A stretch of 9,534 bases of DNA, from NCBI GenBank assembly GCA_002314435.1, contig DCFV01000022.1, positions 22,374-31,907 on the forward strand, read 5' to 3'. A program made the position numbers and the translations under genes. This document shows positions 1 to 5,910 of the stretch, one piece after another; positions within the stretch are counted from its first letter, which is position 1, and each line of letters begins with the position of its first letter. Below the pieces are notes generated by a model, which saw only the letters and a program-made list of their open reading frames with translations, ran no database searches and had not been told where the DNA came from. This DNA is from Acidobacteriaceae bacterium UBA1795 (lineage in GTDB: Bacteria; Acidobacteriota; Terriglobia; Terriglobales; Acidobacteriaceae).

Positions 1-492
1 GGCCAGTGGGAGTTCCAGATCTTCGCCAAGGGCTCAGCCAAAGCGGCCGACGACACCTGGACGGCGCGCTACCTGATGATGCGCTTGTGCGAGAAGTATG
101 AAGTGGACGTGATGTGGCACTGCAAGCCGCTGCGGGGCGACTGGAACGGCTCGGGCATGCACACCAATTTCTCCACCAAGTACATCCGCGAGGTGGGTGG
201 TCAGGAATACTTCGAGGCACTGATGACTGCGTTCGACAAGAACAAGGAAGCGCACATCGCAGTCTACGGTCCGGACAACCATCTGCGCCTGACCGGCCAC
301 CATGAAACGCAATCGATCGACAAGTTCAGCTACGGCTTGTCGGATCGCGGCGCGTCGATTCGCATGCCGGTAAACTTCATCAAGCATGGCTACAAGGGCT
401 ACCTGGAAGACCGCCGTCCGAACTCCGAAGCCGATCCGTACCAGATCGTTTCGCAGATTCTGACGACGATCAAGAGCGTGCCAAAGCCGTAG
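1..492 (+). CDS. Glutamine synthetase type II, C-terminal part (5' truncated by window)
   Basis: Partial gene: the frame is open from base 1 and ends at TAG 490-492, with a second in-frame TAG two codons later; 163 residues are visible. Glutamine synthetase joins ammonia to glutamate using ATP in the cytoplasm. The fragment opens with GQWEFQIF and carries the GSII hallmarks in order: GDWNGSGMHTNFSTK at visible residues 46-60 (nucleotide and glutamate site region), RLTGHHET near 97, DRGASIR near 115 (the active-site arginine loop) and GYLEDRRPNSEADPY near the end. This spacing matches the eukaryote-like GSII (GlnII) family rather than the longer GlnA type I, which has a different C-terminal part with the adenylylation tyrosine. 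GSII proteins are usually about 340-375 residues, so roughly the N-terminal half lies outside. The visible part looks intact. I leave the symbol empty because GSII genes are named inconsistently (glnII, glnA2). Confidence 0.93.
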   Translation, partial: GQWEFQIFAKGSAKAADDTWTARYLMMRLCEKYEVDVMWHCKPLRGDWNGSGMHTNFSTKYIREVGGQEYFEALMTAFDKNKEAHIAVYGPDNHLRLTGHHETQSIDKFSYGLSDRGASIRMPVNFIKHGYKGYLEDRRPNSEADPYQIVSQILTTIKSVPKP

Positions 493-561
493 ACATAGTC
501 GGGAGGCGCGGTTCGAATGCATGGACCGCGCGTACGGCGCAATCGAGAACAGAAATGGAAT

Positions 562-599
562 GGGCAGGGAGAGGACCGTCTACGGTCACTTCCCTGCCC
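562..599. terminator. Shared hairpin between convergent glutamine synthetase and AAA+ genes
   Basis: Two 18-nt arms (562-579 and 582-599) form an inverted repeat: 9 bp GGGCAGGGA/TCCCTGCCC outside, a 3x3 internal mismatch, then GACCG/CGGTC closing a tetraloop. It lies 70 bp after the glutamine synthetase stop and 23 bp from the AAA+ stop, the expected place for a bidirectional terminator. The U-tracts are poor: ATTCTTATT on the plus side, and a modest run on the minus side (ATTCCATTTCTGTT). Termination efficiency is therefore uncertain. Confidence 0.6.
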
Positions 600-622
600 C
601 ATTCTTATTGCCTGTGTGCCGA

Positions 623-1912
623 TCAGCCCTTGGTGAGGAAGTAGCTGGAGACGGCGTGCTGAAGAGACTCGCTGTCGATGCGCGGAGGACGGCCCTCGTA
701 CTTGGCGGCCCAGCAGATCTGGTTGATGAGATCGCGGGGCTGGCAACCGCGCAGTTCCTGCTTGAGCGGTCCCTTGATAGTCGCGATCAGATCGGCAACG
801 AGCGCGGGGTCGGGGTCGAGGCCATGTGTGGCGGCGACGCGGCGGAAGATCTCATGGAACTGGTCGTCGGTGAGTGCACCGATATAGATCTTGGTCTGGA
901 TGCGGCGCAGAAAGGCCGGATCGAGCATTTCGCCGGGATCGAGGTTGGAGGCGAAGACCACCAGCATCTCGAAGGGGATTTCGATCTTGCGCCCGCCGGC
1001 AAGGGAGAGAAACTCGATGCCGCGGTCGAGTGGCACGACCCAGCGATTGAGCAGTTCCTCGGGCGTGATGCGCTGGCGGCCCAGATCGTCGATGATGAGC
1101 ACGCCATTGTTGGCCTTCATCTGCATGGGGCCGACGTAGAACTTGGTGATGGGATTGAACTGCAGGTCGAGCATCTCTGCAGTGAGTTCGCCGCCGACCA
1201 TGACAGTGGGGCGACGGCAGCGCACCCAGCGTGCGTCGCGATACTCTGGCTCGGCCTCACGAAGGCGAAAGTGAATGGCCGGGTCGTAGATGGTGATGAT
1301 CTGGCCGTCGACCTCGATGGCATGGGGCATCCAGACGGAGTTCTCGGCAACGACGCGCGAAAGGGTCTCTGCCACCGCGGTTTTGCCGACGCCCGGAGGA
1401 CCGTAGAGGAAGATGGCGGCACCGGAGTTGAGCGCGGTTCCAAACTGCGCAAGGTGCCTGGCGTCCATGACGAGATGAGCAAATGCACGCTCCACCTGAG
1501 GCGGATGCACCTCCACGTGGCGCACGCTCTGTTTGCGCACCTGATCAACGTAACTGGCGAGCGACACGGGCGCGGGCCCAGCGTACTGGCTATGGGAAAG
1601 CAGCTCAAGAGCACGTGAACGACCCTGCGAGGTGATAGCCAGCATGGGGACATTGCCCGTCATCCCGGTGACTTCGCAGAGCAGCTTGCCGCGCAGACGG
1701 CTGAAGAGGTCATTCGCGACCTCATAGCTGACGCAAACGTGGCTGGCAAGCTCTAGCACCGAAAACGGCCCCGAAGAGTAGAGGACCTTGAGGGAGATGT
1801 CTTCAAGGATCGACTCGCGCACACCGAGTTCCGCCAGCGAGCGCGGCTGGATCTCCGGCGAGGAGAGCTGATCCGATTTGCGCAAATCAATTAGAGGGAG
1901 GGTGCTGTCCAT
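623..1912 (-). CDS. AAA+ ATPase with N-terminal winged-helix-like region
   Basis: 429 residues from ATG 1912. A reading frame beginning at GTG 1936 is longer, but that GTG lies inside a good -10 box (TATAGT), so I prefer the ATG (MDSTLPLIDL). Using numbering from the GTG (subtract 8 for the ATG): residues about 35-115 are a helical segment resembling a winged helix (LGVRESILEDISLK, then SVLELASHV). The AAA+ core follows, with Walker A GPPGVGKT 179-186, Walker B VLIIDD 279-284, sensor-1 asparagine 331 in FASNLDP, candidate arginine finger R344/R345 in AFLRRIQ and a possible sensor-2 arginine 401 in QPRDL. The ATPase motifs are complete, so activity is likely. No signal peptide or membrane segment is seen; it should be cytoplasmic. 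The substrate or partner is unknown. It is transcribed away from cutC, 0.2 kb downstream, and probably from its own promoter. It is not a two-component NtrC-type activator: the sigma-54 contact motif GAFTGA is absent. Confidence 0.85.
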   Translation of the reverse strand: MDSTLPLIDLRKSDQLSSPEIQPRSLAELGVRESILEDISLKVLYSSGPFSVLELASHVCVSYEVANDLFSRLRGKLLCEVTGMTGNVPMLAITSQGRSRALELLSHSQYAGPAPVSLASYVDQVRKQSVRHVEVHPPQVERAFAHLVMDARHLAQFGTALNSGAAIFLYGPPGVGKTAVAETLSRVVAENSVWMPHAIEVDGQIITIYDPAIHFRLREAEPEYRDARWVRCRRPTVMVGGELTAEMLDLQFNPITKFYVGPMQMKANNGVLIIDDLGRQRITPEELLNRWVVPLDRGIEFLSLAGGRKIEIPFEMLVVFASNLDPGEMLDPAFLRRIQTKIYIGALTDDQFHEIFRRVAATHGLDPDPALVADLIATIKGPLKQELRGCQPRDLINQICWAAKYEGRPPRIDSESLQHAVSSYFLTKG

Positions 1913-1934
1913 AGCAATAGCGTACTCAATTGCC

Positions 1935-1963
1935 ACTATACGCGGGGATCATTTCAGAGCCAA
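1935..1963 (-). promoter_or_regulatory. Sigma-70-like promoter of the AAA+ ATPase gene
   Basis: On the minus strand TTGGCT (1963-1958) is followed by exactly 17 nt and TATAGT (1940-1935). That is 4/6 and 5/6 matches to the housekeeping consensus. The predicted start point is near 1928, giving a leader of about 16 nt before ATG 1912, with only a weak GAG as ribosome site. The GTG at 1936 overlaps the -10 box and cannot be the start if this promoter is real. Confidence 0.55.
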
Positions 1964-2101
1964 GAAAAGGATTGCGCCGCAGGTACACGTTGGGAACCAA
2001 TCGTAACAATTCCCTGCTTGCAATTCGGGCCATTTTTTTGTCCATCTAGCAGGTGCCTGCCATCGCGGCCTCGAGCAGATTATGGAAACACATGGCACAG
2101 A

Positions 2102-2116
2102 ACGGCATTGCGCCGT
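2102..2116 (-). terminator. Weak hairpin just after cutC
   Basis: ACGGC and GCCGT (5 bp, 5-nt loop) begin 8 nt beyond the cutC stop. On the minus strand the stem is followed by TCTGTG, not a real U-tract. It could slow transcription at the end of cutC, but it is short and may be chance. Confidence 0.25.
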
Positions 2117-2123
2117 GGCGCTG

Positions 2124-2855
2124 TCAGGGTCGGAGGCACGGCTGGCCTGCGCGCCCTGGAGTGGCCGCACGCGCTGTGCGGAGCATTTCGAGCATGGCAC
2201 GGACGCGTTCGACGAGCGATGCGGATGCGCCGGGCGTGGGACGCATGGAGGCGTGGTAGTGGTCGGCACCGGAGATTCGGGCAACGGCGGCGGCGTTCGC
2301 GAGCGTGAGCCCGCCGCCTGCGGCGACGACGATGCGCCCTGCCGCCTGCTCGATCAGGCGGCCCAGCGGCTCGGCGCCAGCGAGCACATCGGGCGCGCCG
2401 CCCGTGGTAAGCACGCGGTGGCAACCGGCGGTGATAAGCGTCTCCAGGGCTTCGGCCTGATCGTGAACTTCATCGAATGCTCGATGGAAACTGACTTCGA
2501 GTCCGCCGGCCTGCGCCACCAATTCCCCGGTGAGCTCGGCCGCTACGCGCATTTCCGGCACCAGGAAGCCGATGACGACGCCGGTGGCGCCCAGCTCCCG
2601 CGCCTGCAGGATGGAGGCTCTGGCGGCGTTCGCGGCTGCGGACGAAACCACGAAGGTTTCCGGGGTGGGGCGGATCAGTACGTGGACAGGAAGCCCGCTT
2701 TGCCGCACGGCAGCTTCGATGAGACGGGGATCGGGGGTGAGTCCCCCGACGCTGAGTTGGGTACAAATCTCGATGCGGTCAGCACCGCCGGGCCCTGCAG
2801 CAAGGCAGGTGGCAAGGTCTTCTGCGCAGAGTTCAAAAACGATAGGACTGCTCAA
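2124..2855 (-). CDS. cutC: CutC family protein (copper homeostasis family)
   Basis: 243 residues, close to the usual 240-250 of CutC. A TIM-barrel-like single domain fills the protein. Family motifs are visible: FELCAED near the N-terminus, GADRIEIC (residues 24-31), GGLTPDP, the VLIRP strand (residues about 59-63), SFHRAFDEV, VLTTGGAPD, and IVVAAGGGLT near 175-185. CutC was named for copper tolerance in E. coli. That role has been questioned and the biochemical activity is not settled, so the name is a family label. The protein is cytoplasmic. The start is TTG 2855, with CGGA 8 nt upstream as a weak ribosome site; no ATG or GTG in the upstream frame gives a better N-terminus, and MSSPIVFELCAED fits the family start. 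The last ~15 residues after the barrel are Ala/Arg/Pro-rich and probably disordered. It is the only gene served by the leader hairpin described separately. Confidence 0.9.
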   Translation of the reverse strand: MSSPIVFELCAEDLATCLAAGPGGADRIEICTQLSVGGLTPDPRLIEAAVRQSGLPVHVLIRPTPETFVVSSAAANAARASILQARELGATGVVIGFLVPEMRVAAELTGELVAQAGGLEVSFHRAFDEVHDQAEALETLITAGCHRVLTTGGAPDVLAGAEPLGRLIEQAAGRIVVAAGGGLTLANAAAVARISGADHYHASMRPTPGASASLVERVRAMLEMLRTARAATPGRAGQPCLRP

Positions 2856-2895
2856 TGGGCTTATCCGGTGGCGCAGGTCTGTGCAGCTGCTTTCC

Positions 2896-2937
2896 CGGCG
2901 ATGGATTGGACCGAAGAAATGGTCTAATCCATCGCTG
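2896..2937. promoter_or_regulatory. 17-bp stem-loop / inverted repeat in the cutC leader
   Basis: GCGATGGATTGGACC (2898-2912), loop GAAGAAAT, then GGTCTAATCCATCGC (2921-2935). One further G-T and one C-G pair extend it to 17 consecutive pairs in plus-sense RNA. It begins 41 bp upstream of the cutC TTG start. No U-run follows on either strand, so it does not look like a simple terminator. It could be a 5'-leader RNA structure or a dimeric repressor operator placed just after the predicted start of transcription. Confidence 0.65.
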
Positions 2938-2947
2938 AATACTGCCT

Positions 2948-2977
2948 ACATTAGCATGATTTCGCCATCGATTTGAA
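2948..2977 (-). promoter_or_regulatory. Possible cutC promoter
   Basis: On the minus strand TTCAAA (2977-2972), an 18-nt spacer and TAATGT (2953-2948) preceded by TGC, an extended -10 feature. The matches are moderate (4/6 and 3/6). If used, transcription would start near 2941, so the stem-loop at 2937-2896 would be almost the first thing transcribed. The stretch is AT-rich relative to its surroundings (22 G+C in 2941-3000 by hand count). Confidence 0.3.
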
Positions 2978-3227
2978 CATTTCTAACCAAAATGATCGAA
3001 CCTAGTAAGAATTGCACGCAACAAGCATGGGTTCAAGGGCAAGGTTGTGTAGACGGTCGACAGGTCTGATCCATCTTAACCAGACAGACTGAGGAGCGAC
3101 GGAACGAGTGTGTCACGAAATTCGTTGACCGCGCCTCGTCCGGGACGGATGACTGCCAACAGGCTGACGTATGAGGACTAACGATCGCCGGCTAAGAAGA
3201 ACTGGAGATCGCGGTCATCGGACGACA
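2978..3227. other. Intergenic stretch without a recognisable gene
   Basis: Between the possible cutC promoter and the DUF1398 stop I find no convincing reading frame or RNA gene. It holds a near-perfect inverted repeat GTCACGAA-A-TTCGTTGAC (3112-3129, one bulged base) and a smaller one, CGTCC-G-GGACG (3139-3149). These may be protein sites or decayed sequence. The 3' end of the marR-DUF1398 transcript must fall here, but no clear terminator hairpin with a T-run is visible. Confidence 0.5.
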
Positions 3228-3644
3228 CTAACCGATTGTCACTGCCGGATACGCCTCGATGTACTCCTCGCCATTGCAGCCTTGGTATGCCACCGTACGT
3301 GCGTCGAAATCAACGTCGTAGCGCACGACTCCGGCGCGCCATGATGCATTCAGGAATTCGTGAAAAGTACTTTTTCCGGCTTGATCAATGCGAAGCGCCC
3401 TTATCAGGGCATCTTCGTCGAAGGCCGGTACATCGACAGCACCGCTGACCAACGGTACTCCCTGCATGATGACCGGGCCTTCTTCGGCTAGGAAAAGGCA
3501 TTGGCAGGATGGAAGGGACCACACGTTGCGTGTTGCTCCTGCTTGCCTGAGAGCTTCGGCCAGGTAGGGGAAACCGCCAACGCGAGGACGGACTTCCTCG
3601 GCACGCTTCATCGCTTTGGTCAGGTTGTCGATCGCTTTACTCAT
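3228..3644 (-). CDS. DUF1398 family protein (YbcV/YcgX-like)
   Basis: 138 residues, the usual size for DUF1398 (about 130-140). Conserved stretches run almost end to end: PRVGGFPYLAEALRQAG (20-36), SLPSCQCLFL, EEGPVIMQGVPLVSG, DQAGKSTFHEFLNASWRAGV and RYDVDF, then GCNGEEYIEAYPAV at the C-terminus. The family is often labelled 'phage envelope protein' after E. coli prophage loci, but its function is unknown and nothing phage-like is near it here. It has no signal peptide or membrane segment. ATG 3644 is preceded by AAGGAG with 5-nt spacing, a strong ribosome site. The upstream marR stop TAA overlaps it (TAAGGAG), leaving a 9-bp gap, so the two genes are almost certainly co-transcribed and perhaps translationally coupled. 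It is likely the main target of the MarR protein. Its stop is TAG, as in glutamine synthetase. Confidence 0.87.
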   Translation of the reverse strand: MSKAIDNLTKAMKRAEEVRPRVGGFPYLAEALRQAGATRNVWSLPSCQCLFLAEEGPVIMQGVPLVSGAVDVPAFDEDALIRALRIDQAGKSTFHEFLNASWRAGVVRYDVDFDARTVAYQGCNGEEYIEAYPAVTIG

Positions 3645-3653
3645 AGAATCTCC

Positions 3654-4127
3654 TTACTCGGTTGGAACATCATGAATGTCGTGCTGGTCCGCTAGTTTGG
3701 CGAGTAGCTTTTGAAGAGTGCGCTTCTCGTTCGCGTCCAGGCAGTTGAAGAACCGCGCATCGTTCTCATCCGCGACTTTGGCAAGTATGGGAAGATTGCG
3801 TCGCCCCTCACGCGTTAAGGAAAGCAACCGGACACGATTGTCGCGATCCGCCGTTTGTGCCTGAAGCCACATCTTCTCTTCAAGCTTATCGACGACTTTG
3901 GAGACAGCTCCGCGCGTCGTCCCCACGACTTCGGCCAACTCGCTCGGAGTCATTTGCCCACGCTCGGAGAGCATGCGCATGAGTACCCATTCCGCGACAG
4001 AGGTTTGTTTCGCTTGAAGGGCTCGGGCGAACTCGCTCGAAACCGCATTGGAAATGCGCCGGAGCCGGTAGCCCAGATGATTTTCGAGTTCAGATCTGTT
4101 ACGGAGCAACGCACAGGTAGTTTCCAT
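3654..4127 (-). CDS. MarR family transcriptional regulator
   Basis: 157 residues from ATG 4127. Four in-frame start candidates exist: TTG 4163, ATG 4148, ATG 4136 and ATG 4127. The TTG is the first part of the -35 box and 4148 lies in the promoter spacer. ATG 4136 has a GGAAAG upstream but overlaps the -10 box. ATG 4127 falls at the predicted +1, so I choose it and infer a leaderless message. The fold is typical: N-terminal dimer helices, then a winged helix with MTPSELAEVVGTTRGAVSKV (residues 59-78) as the helix-turn-helix and DRDNRVRLLSLTREG as the wing, then C-terminal dimerisation helices. MarR proteins are small dimeric repressors released by ligands or oxidants; two Cys (CALL near the N-terminus and NCLD near the C-terminus) are visible, but a redox role is not shown. 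It lies directly upstream of the DUF1398 gene and has palindromic sites in its own promoter, so autoregulation is likely. Confidence 0.88.
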   Translation of the reverse strand: METTCALLRNRSELENHLGYRLRRISNAVSSEFARALQAKQTSVAEWVLMRMLSERGQMTPSELAEVVGTTRGAVSKVVDKLEEKMWLQAQTADRDNRVRLLSLTREGRRNLPILAKVADENDARFFNCLDANEKRTLQKLLAKLADQHDIHDVPTE

Positions 4128-4158
4128 AGAAACCATTATGCTTTCCATGGAAACTACC
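4116..4158. promoter_or_regulatory. Double palindromic operator, probably for the MarR protein
   Basis: Two copies of TTTCCATRGAAA: a perfect palindrome TTTCCATGGAAA at 4142-4153 in the promoter spacer, and TTTCCATAGAAA at 4121-4132 over the predicted start point. Their centres are 21 bp apart, two helical turns. The outer 12 bases (GGTAGTTTCCAT 4116-4127 and ATGGAAACTACC 4147-4158) are a perfect inverted repeat. Size, symmetry and position suit two MarR dimers on one DNA face blocking RNA polymerase. Confidence 0.75.
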
Positions 4159-4163
4159 GTCAA
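4135..4163 (-). promoter_or_regulatory. Promoter of the marR-DUF1398 operon
   Basis: On the minus strand TTGACG (4163-4158), exactly 17 nt, then CATAAT (4140-4135): 5/6 matches for each hexamer. The predicted start point is at or next to position 4127, the A of the chosen ATG, so the mRNA would have essentially no leader. Confidence 0.75.
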
Positions 4164-4258
4164 GCGATATCTTTGCTATTGCCGACTCGAAACTGCGCGG
4201 TACTAGCGCCGCTGACTCAGCATTGTGGTTCGTAACGACCTCGGAACCCGCCTTACGC

Positions 4259-5695
4259 TCAGGGCCGCAGCAGCTCCGGTTGATTGAAGGCGAGCTTGCC
4301 CAGCAGCTCGCCGGTGAGCGTATTGGCCCAGGCGAACCACGGGCGCGTGAACTTCGCCGGATCGTCTTTGAAGTAGCTCTCGTGGATGTAGCCGGTGGCT
4401 GCCGACGCCATCTTGATCATGCGCAGTGAGGCGCGAATCTCTGCGGCCGAGCTGCTGGTGAGCGCGTAGATAGTCTGCGACATGGGCCAGATCATGTCAC
4501 GGCCTTCGTGCGGCCCACCGATTCCCTCGCCTGCCGTGCCGCGGAAGAACCACGGATTGCGCGTGCTCCAGACGAAGGCGCGGGTGCGCGCGTAGAGCGC
4601 GACGTCGGGTGAGCTGCCAAGATAAGGCAGGGCCAACAGGCTGGGCACGTTGGCATCATCCATGAGCACCTGCCCGCCGAAGCCGTCGACCTCGTAGGCC
4701 CAGATGGTTCCCTGGGCGGATTGAGCGATGGCGTGGGTGCGCAGTGCGACTTCCACCTCGCTTGCCAGTGACGATGCGCTGCCAGCGAGTTCGCTGTCGT
4801 TGAGGAGATTATGCACCATGTCTGCCAACTGGCGAAGTGCGGTGACCGCGAAGAGATTGGATGGCACGAGAAACGGGAAGATGCAGGCATCGTCAGAAGG
4901 ACGAAATCCTGAGCAGATGAGACCAACGGGGTTCATGGGGTTGCCGTAGCCGCCTTCATTGAGCGTCTCAGTGGGCGTGGGCGCCTGGCGCTGGAAGTGA
5001 TATGGGCCGAGAGAGTCCTTGCGCTGCTGCTCGCGCATGGTCTTGACTACGAGGCGCATGGCGTCGTGCCAACGAGCATCGAACGGCTCGGTGCTGCCGG
5101 TCTACTTCCAGTAGCCGTAGGCGAGGCGGACGGGGTAACAGAGCGAGTCAAGCTCGAATTTGCGCTCACCCACGCCCTGGCGCAGCTCGGTCTGGTCCTT
5201 GCGGCTCCACTCGAGCGGCGGCGCATTGAGGTCTGCCATGAAGGCGTTGGCGTAGGGATCGATGAGGATGCAGCGGGTCTGGCGGCGGATTACGCCTTCG
5301 AGCAGAGCGCGCAGTTCAGGGTCCTTTGCTGCCAGCGGAAGGTAGGGCCACACCTGCGCTGAAGAGTCACGCAGCCACATGGCGGGGATGTCGCCTGTGA
5401 TGACAGCAGTGTCGGGCTTGCCTTCGAATGTGCCGGGCTCGACGGTGGTATCGAGCGTGTTGGGAAAGCAATTCACAAAGAGCGCGGCGAGGTCCGAGTC
5501 GGCGATCTGCGCACGTGTCTGCTCGAGATATTGCTCGACGGCCGTAGAACGGAAGCGGCGATCTGCGGAGGCTGGTCGTTTATCCGGCGGGACTGGCAAC
5601 TGCGCAGCAGCTGCAAGATGGGCGGCGGGCAAACCAGCCACCACGGCGGCAGCACCTGCCTGCTTAAGGAGTTCACGGCGAGAGAGCGTGGACAC
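4259..5695 (-). pseudogene. GH125 exo-alpha-1,6-mannosidase, interrupted by an in-frame amber codon
   Basis: One continuous frame of 479 codons from GTG 5695 to TGA 4259-4261, broken only by TAG at 5104-5102 (codon 198). Both sides match the GH125 (formerly DUF1237) family, which removes alpha-1,6-linked mannose from glycans. The N-terminal half has a Tat signal (SRRELLK at 5-11, then an Ala-rich stretch to about 31), then NTLDTTV, ITGDIPAMWLRDSSAQVWPY, LIDPYANAF and LDSLCYPVRLAYGYWK. The stop follows, then TGSTEPFDARW, MREQQRKDSLGPYHFQR, LMDDANVPSLLALPYLG, HEGRDMIWPMSQ and YIHESYF...RPWFAWANTL, which include the expected acid/base regions. Total length is normal for the family. GTG 5695 has GAGG 7 nt upstream. 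An internal ATG at 5059 has no ribosome site, and each half alone lacks part of the catalytic barrel. The damage is a single codon, so it is recent, a sequencing error, or a read-through site. Confidence 0.9.
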
Positions 5696-5910
5696 GACCT
5701 TGCCTCGGTATATATTTAGAATCCGTCGAATCCGAAGACCGAGTATACAACCCGGGCCGGAACGGGATGCCGCAGGTGCGACGGACCGCGCAGGAGCCTT
5801 TCTGCTCGACCGTAGCGACGCGGTCTGTTATAGAGGTACAGTCCGCGGCGTTGGCGAAACGAGGGAGCTGTACGAGTGGAAGCCGGCCGGGTGATTGGAG
5901 AGTGAGAGCG
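5696..5910. promoter_or_regulatory. Divergent control region between GH125 and the FucP-like gene
   Basis: 215 bp between two divergent starts. On the plus strand TCGACC (5806-5811), a 17-nt spacer and TATAGA (5829-5834) preceded by TGT form a fair extended -10 promoter for the transporter. It is embedded in an imperfect inverted repeat, GCGGTCTGT (5820-5828) / ACAGTCCGC (5838-5846), 8 of 9 pairs, a possible operator. Nearer GH125 lie an AT-rich TATATATTTA block (5709-5718), which may hold its -10, and a direct repeat GAATCCG at 5719 and 5728 (9-bp period). No clear -35 for GH125 was found. Confidence 0.45.

Noticed and set aside
521..1618. 365-residue plus-strand reading frame opposite the AAA+ gene
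   Set aside because: It lies antisense to a gene with complete ATPase motifs, has no recognisable motif, and looks like a high-GC shadow frame.
2026..2038. Sigma-54-like TGGCCCGAATTGC on the minus strand upstream of the AAA+ gene
   Set aside because: The GG and GC elements are 10 bp apart instead of the required 12. A good sigma-70-type promoter lies nearer the gene.
2032..2040. Run of T on the plus strand as a terminator
   Set aside because: No plus-strand gene ends nearby and no stable stem precedes it; for the minus-strand genes it reads as an A-run.
2082..2927. 281-residue plus-strand reading frame opposite cutC
   Set aside because: Antisense to a full-length, clearly recognisable CutC; composition is low-complexity Gly/Asp/Arg and no domain is visible.
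4259..5059. Separate 266-residue gene starting at ATG 5059
   Set aside because: It is in the same frame as the upstream GH125 half, has no ribosome site, and 14 more family-like codons precede it. It is the downstream half of one broken gene.
5102..5104. Genome-wide reassignment of TAG
   Set aside because: TAG serves as a normal stop at 490-492 and 3228-3230, where the proteins end at their expected family C-termini.
5767..5910. 48-residue N-terminal extension of the symporter from ATG 5767
   Set aside because: The extension is polar and unlike FucP proteins, would run through the promoter and inverted repeat, and lacks a ribosome site at 5767. ATG 5911 gives the normal length.
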